A stretch of DNA of 9,105 nucleotides from Deltaproteobacteria bacterium. GTDB lineage: Bacteria > Desulfobacterota > Deferrimicrobia > Deferrimicrobiales > Deferrimicrobiaceae. The notes under the pieces were generated by a model. It saw nothing but the letters and a program-made list of their open reading frames with translations, did no database searches and was not told the origin of the DNA. A program made the translations under genes and the position numbers. Shown here one piece after another: positions 6,564 to 9,105 of this stretch (the first letter of the stretch is position 1; each line of letters opens with the position of its first letter). The stretch covers positions 1 to 9,105 of the forward strand of contig PQAK01000166.1 in NCBI GenBank assembly GCA_003105225.1, in the 5' to 3' direction.

Positions 6564-6605
6564 AACGGGCGTCCGGGGATCCCCCCGGGCGCCCGTTCTT
6601 GTTTC
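6564..6605 (+). terminator. Intrinsic terminator after the lipoprotein gene
   Basis: A 15-bp inverted repeat (6564-6578 with 6583-6597, one G-U pair) surrounds a 4-base loop ATCC and is followed by a T-rich tract (TTCTTGTTT). The stem is very GC-rich. It separates the lipoprotein transcript from the ATP synthase operon, which has its own promoter downstream. Confidence 0.85.
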
Positions 6606-6651
6606 CGGTTCCGGCATGCCGCGCGCTTGCCCGGGAACGGCCATTAACCGC

Positions 6652-6679
6652 TTGACAGGCACTTCCTTAGCGTGATACC
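6652..6679 (+). promoter_or_regulatory. Probable promoter of the atp operon
   Basis: A perfect -35 box TTGACA (6652-6657) is followed by GATACC (6674-6679) after 16 bases as a weak -10, or TACCAA (6676-6681) after 18. The region is less GC-rich than its surroundings and lies between the terminator and atpF'. The -35 is convincing, but the exact -10 is uncertain. Confidence 0.55.
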
Positions 6680-6749
6680 AATTTCCCGTTTCACGTAATT
6701 CCAGCCGACCGCTTGCCTGTCATGAGGAACCCCGGGGGGAACGGGATTC

Positions 6750-7205
6750 ATGGAACTCGTTGGTAAGATTTTCGAAACGCTGGGGATCAGCCAGCTCGCC
6801 CTTCTCCAGATGGTTCTCGTCGTGGCGCTGGTGTTCCTCCTCTCCGTGACGCTGGTGCGTCCGATCCTCGCCACGTTCCAGGAGCGCGAGAACCGCGCCG
6901 TCCGGCCGGTGGAGGAGTCCCGGACGCTCCTGGCGCAGGCGGAAGGCCTGACGACGCGCTACGAGGAGTCGCTGCGCAAGGCCGCCGTCGAGTCGCTCGC
7001 GGCCAAGCGGAAGAAGATGGAGGAGGCCGCCCGTCTCGAACGCAAGAAGGTCGATGCCGTTCTCGAGGAGAGCAACCGCCACGTGGACGAGATGAAGGCC
7101 CGCATCGAAACCGAGAAGGGCGATGTCGCCAGGACGCTGCGCGCCGAGGTATCCCGCCTCTCCATCGAAATCGCCGCCAAGGTGCTGGGGAGGCCGGTGG
7201 CGTGA
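6750..7205 (+). CDS. atpF': ATP synthase Fo subunit b' (b-type stator)
   Basis: This is a b-family subunit of the peripheral stalk that holds F1 against the rotating c-ring. It has 151 residues. One membrane segment (about 16-36) near the N-terminus is followed by R-P and a long charged helix rich in Glu, Lys, Arg and Ala, typical of b subunits (residues 40-130). The C-terminal end, RLSIEIAAKVLGRP, matches the usual end of b-type helices that contact delta. It is the first gene of the operon, preceded by a G-rich ribosome binding site (6735-6740). A second b gene follows directly, so this copy is best called b' and the two would form a heterodimer. Which copy is b and which is b' is assigned from order in related operons. 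Confidence 0.88.
   Translation: MELVGKIFETLGISQLALLQMVLVVALVFLLSVTLVRPILATFQERENRAVRPVEESRTLLAQAEGLTTRYEESLRKAAVESLAAKRKKMEEAARLERKKVDAVLEESNRHVDEMKARIETEKGDVARTLRAEVSRLSIEIAAKVLGRPVA
7187..7193 (+). promoter_or_regulatory. Ribosome binding site supporting the GTG start of atpF
   Basis: GGGGAGG lies 8 bases before GTG 7202 and inside the end of atpF'. No ATG is available near this point, so the GTG start and the GTGA overlap with the atpF' stop are well supported. Confidence 0.7.
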
Positions 7206-7768
7206 AGCTGCCGCTTTCCCTGGCGTTCCTTGCCGCGGCCTCCGCGGCCGCCGCGGCCGAAGGGGCGGCGGGCCACGGGGAAGGGATCCCCTGGGGAGAC
7301 ATTTTCAAGCAGGCCGTGAACTTCGCCATTCTCGTCGGCGCCCTGGTCTACTTCCTGAAAAAACCGATCTCCAGCTTCCTGAAGGACCGCAGCGAGCAGC
7401 TGCGCAAGTCGATCGGGGACGCCGCCCGCGCCCGGGAAGAGGCCGCCGCGAAGCTGGCCGCGGTCGAGAGCCGGATGGCCCGGCTCGGAGACGAGATCGC
7501 GGAGATGAACCGGAAGATGGAGGCCGAGGCCGGGGACGAGGCGCGCCGCATCCGGGATGCGGCCCAGGCCGAGATCGACCGGGTGCGGACCCAGGCGCAG
7601 TTCGCCGCCGACCAGGAAGTGAAGAAGGCGCGCATGGAGCTTCGGAAGGAAGCCGCGGACCTTGCCACCCGCGCGGCGGAAGAGATCGTGAAGCAGGCGA
7701 TCACCCCCGAGGACCAGGAGCGCCTGGCGCGGGAGAACATCGAGAAGATCCGGGGGATCGCGCAATGA
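7202..7768 (+). CDS. atpF: ATP synthase Fo subunit b
   Basis: This is the second b-type stator subunit, with 188 residues from a GTG start that overlaps the atpF' stop as GTGA. The N-terminus (residues 1-19) is a hydrophobic, alanine-rich stretch like a signal peptide, followed by a short polar, His/Gly-containing segment and then the usual membrane helix (about 35-52, FKQAVNFAILVGALVYFL). After this, KKPISSFLKDRSEQLRKSI is the conserved start of the b-subunit coiled coil. A long Ala/Glu/Arg helix follows, and the C-terminus AEEIVKQAITPEDQERLARENIEKI is typical of b. The extra N-terminal segment is seen in b subunits of some deltaproteobacteria; here it could be cleaved or act as a second membrane helix. 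The stop overlaps atpH as ATGA. Confidence 0.93.
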   Translation: MKLPLSLAFLAAASAAAAAEGAAGHGEGIPWGDIFKQAVNFAILVGALVYFLKKPISSFLKDRSEQLRKSIGDAARAREEAAAKLAAVESRMARLGDEIAEMNRKMEAEAGDEARRIRDAAQAEIDRVRTQAQFAADQEVKKARMELRKEAADLATRAAEEIVKQAITPEDQERLARENIEKIRGIAQ

Positions 7769-8307
7769 CCGGCAGCGCCCTGGCCCGCAGGTACGCCCGC
7801 GCGCTGCTCGACATCGGGCGGGAGGAAGGGCAGGTCCGCAGGGTTCTGTCCGAGGTGGAGCGGTTTGCCGGCCTCCTGGACGACGTTCCCGTCCTGCGCG
7901 AGGTCCTGGAGGCGTCCCACGTCAACCGGCGCGACAAGCAGGCCGCGCTCGAAGGGACCGTTTCCCAGGCGGGATTTCTCCCCGTCACGATGAACTTCCT
8001 GCGGCTGCTCGTCGACAAGCGCCGGATGAACATCCTCCCCCAGATCCTCACCGAGCTGCGCCGCATGGTGGAGGAGCTGGAGGGGGTCGAGCGGGTCGAG
8101 GTCATCTCGGCGGCGCCCCTGCCGGAGACGCAGCGGGAGTTCCTGAGAAGCGTCCTTTCGCTGCGGACGGGGAAGCGGATCGAGCTGGAGGAGAAAATGG
8201 ATCCCGCCGTCCTGGGCGGGATGGTGGTGAAGTTGGGCTCCACGGTGTACGACGGGAGCGTTCGCACGCAGCTGGTCCAGATCCGGGAAAATTTACAAAA
8301 GGGGTGA
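7765..8307 (+). CDS. atpH: ATP synthase F1 subunit delta
   Basis: The delta (OSCP) subunit links the b stalk to the top of the F1 alpha-beta ring. It has 180 residues, the usual length. The start is the ATG in the ATGA overlap with atpF, which indicates coupled translation. Family features are the N-terminal ALARRYARALLDIG, the central NFLRLLVDKRRMNILPQI, and the C-terminal delta signature region MDPAVLGGMVVKLGSTVYDG followed by SVRTQLVQIRENL. The helical N-terminal domain covers about 1-105, with the beta-containing C-terminal part after it. The stop is 10 bases before atpA, and the GGGGTGAGG at the stop serves as the atpA ribosome binding site. Confidence 0.95.
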   Translation: MTGSALARRYARALLDIGREEGQVRRVLSEVERFAGLLDDVPVLREVLEASHVNRRDKQAALEGTVSQAGFLPVTMNFLRLLVDKRRMNILPQILTELRRMVEELEGVERVEVISAAPLPETQREFLRSVLSLRTGKRIELEEKMDPAVLGGMVVKLGSTVYDGSVRTQLVQIRENLQKG

Positions 8308-8317
8308 GGCCAAGCCC

Positions 8318-8959
8318 ATGAGCATCCGCGCGGAAGAGATCACCGAGATCCTGAAAAGCCAGATCAAGGGGTACGAGAAGCGGATCGACGTCGCCGAAAC
8401 CGGCGTCGTCCTCTCCGTCGGCGACGGGATCGCCCGGGTCCACGGCCTGGAAAAGGCGATGGCGGGCGAGCTCCTCGAGTTCCCCGGCGACGTCCGCGGC
8501 ATGGTGCTGAACCTCGAGGAGGACAACGTCGGCGTCGCGCTCCTGGGCGAGGACGTCATGATCAAGGAGGGCGACGCCGTCCGCCGGACCGGCCGCATCG
8601 TCGAGGTGCCCTGCGGGGACGCCATGATCGGGCGCGTCGTCAACCCCCTCGGGCAGCCGATCGACGGGAGGGGCCCGATCGAGACGAAGGACTTCCGCCG
8701 CGTCGAGATCAAGGCCCCCGGCATCGTCAAGCGGCAGCCGGTGAAGGAGCCGCTCCAGACGGGCCTGAAGGCCATCGACAGCATGATCCCGATCGGGCGC
8801 GGCCAGCGCGAGCTCATCATCGGCGACCGCCAGACCGGCAAGACGGCCGTCGCCCTCGACACGATCATCAACCAGAAGGGGCAGAACGTCATCTGCATCT
8901 ACGTGGCGATCGGGCAGAAGCGCTCGACGGTGGCGCAGGTGGTGGAGAAGCTCCGCTAG
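8318..8959 (+). CDS. atpA: ATP synthase F1 subunit alpha, 5' part, ending at a premature in-frame TAG
   Basis: The alpha subunit forms the alpha3-beta3 head of F1 and carries non-catalytic nucleotide sites. This part has 213 residues and aligns without gaps to the normal start (MSIRAEEITEILKSQI). It includes the N-terminal beta-barrel, GRVVNPLGQPIDG (105-117), ETKDFRRVEIKAPGI, LQTGLKAIDSMIPIGRGQREL and Walker A GDRQTGKT at 169-176, the same position as in E. coli. It stops at TAG 8957-8959, where homologues have a charged residue (Glu or Lys). A full alpha subunit has about 505-513 residues, so this product would lack Walker B and the rest of the nucleotide domain and could not work. The frame continues after the stop. 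A sequence error, a nonsense mutation or readthrough are the possible explanations. Confidence 0.93.
   Translation: MSIRAEEITEILKSQIKGYEKRIDVAETGVVLSVGDGIARVHGLEKAMAGELLEFPGDVRGMVLNLEEDNVGVALLGEDVMIKEGDAVRRTGRIVEVPCGDAMIGRVVNPLGQPIDGRGPIETKDFRRVEIKAPGIVKRQPVKEPLQTGLKAIDSMIPIGRGQRELIIGDRQTGKTAVALDTIINQKGQNVICIYVAIGQKRSTVAQVVEKLR
8957..8959 (+). other. In-frame amber codon within atpA (codon 214)
   Basis: The codon sits between AQVVEKLR and YGAMDYTIVV, where alpha subunits have Glu (or Lys) in that exact slot. A single change from GAG or AAG to TAG explains it. yidC, mnmE, parB and the lipoprotein gene all end in TAG, so TAG is a normal stop here. Confidence 0.9.
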
Positions 8960-9105
8960 TACGGCGCGATGGACTACACGATCGTGGTGTCGGCGACCGC
9001 CTCGGAGCCGGCCCCGATCAACTTCATCGCCCCGTACTCCGGCTGCACGATCGGCGAATTCTACCGCGACAGCGGCCGACACGCCCTGTGCATCTACGAC
9101 GACCT
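8960..9105 (+). CDS. atpA: ATP synthase F1 subunit alpha, continuation after the amber codon (runs off window)
   Basis: The same frame as the upstream part continues for 48 codons to the window end with unmistakable alpha-subunit sequence: YGAMDYTIVVSATASEPAPI, then APYSGC.IGEFYRDSGRHAL and the Walker B strand CIYDDL at the edge. No insertion, deletion or divergence appears around the stop, so the interruption is a single codon and not a frameshift or element insertion. The first internal ATG (8969) has no ribosome binding site at proper distance, so separate translation from it is unlikely. The fragment is therefore the middle of one atpA gene of which the 3' part lies beyond the window. Confidence 0.88.

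Noticed and set aside
6687..6702. parS-like half site (GTTTCACGT) upstream of atpF'
   Set aside because: Only one arm fits the consensus (about 11 of 16 positions), so it is not a credible ParB site alone.
7075..7090. Fourth CCACGTGG core inside atpF'
   Set aside because: Only 10 of 16 positions match the parS sequence; the core falls in coding sequence and the arms are not palindromic.
8957..8959. Pyrrolysine or other amber recoding in atpA
   Set aside because: TAG terminates at least four genes here at the expected ends, and the aligned position is a normal charged residue; without pyl genes in view an error or mutation is simpler.
1..9105. CRISPR arrays, tRNA or rRNA genes, insertion sequences, phage genes
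   Set aside because: None seen. Genes fill nearly all of the window, and the gaps contain only the sites described.

Overview
This window is a conserved, high-GC, near-origin chromosomal segment of a Gram-negative bacterium. All genes lie on the + strand. The order is yidC(3' end)-mnmE-mnmG-rsmG-parA-parB, then a small lipoprotein gene, then an ATP synthase run b'-b-delta-alpha. This resembles the layout known from deltaproteobacteria such as Geobacter and relatives (Desulfobacterota-like lineages). The paired b' and b genes, with the a and c subunits absent upstream, also point there. I infer this lineage from gene order and protein style, not from a database search.

Region 1 (1-4489): the end of the membrane insertase YidC, then the tRNA-modifying pair MnmE and MnmG (wobble-uridine modification), then the 16S rRNA methyltransferase RsmG. 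Gaps are short, so co-transcription is likely. Region 2 (4490-6193): the chromosome partition pair ParA/Soj and ParB/Spo0J, overlapping by 25 bases. Three ParB-binding parS palindromes sit one each in the mnmE-mnmG, mnmG-rsmG and rsmG-parA gaps. Two are perfect 16-bp palindromes and one is degenerate, so this is the cis and trans machinery of origin segregation in one place.

Region 3 (6194-6749): a self-contained transcription unit. It has an extended -10 promoter, a strong ribosome binding site, a 63-residue Pro/Ala-rich lipoprotein gene and a strong intrinsic terminator. A second promoter with a perfect TTGACA -35 box then leads into the atp genes. Region 4 (6750-9105): atpF', atpF, atpH and the start of atpA, tightly coupled by GTGA and ATGA overlaps. 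atpA is interrupted by an in-frame TAG at codon 214, after which the same frame continues as clear alpha-subunit sequence to the window end. TAG ends four other genes here, so general recoding is unlikely. A sequencing or assembly error or a real nonsense mutation is more plausible.

Most of the window is ordinary core genome. I do not see an undescribed multi-gene system. The points worth following up are the atpA amber codon, the parS cluster and the small lipoprotein gene.
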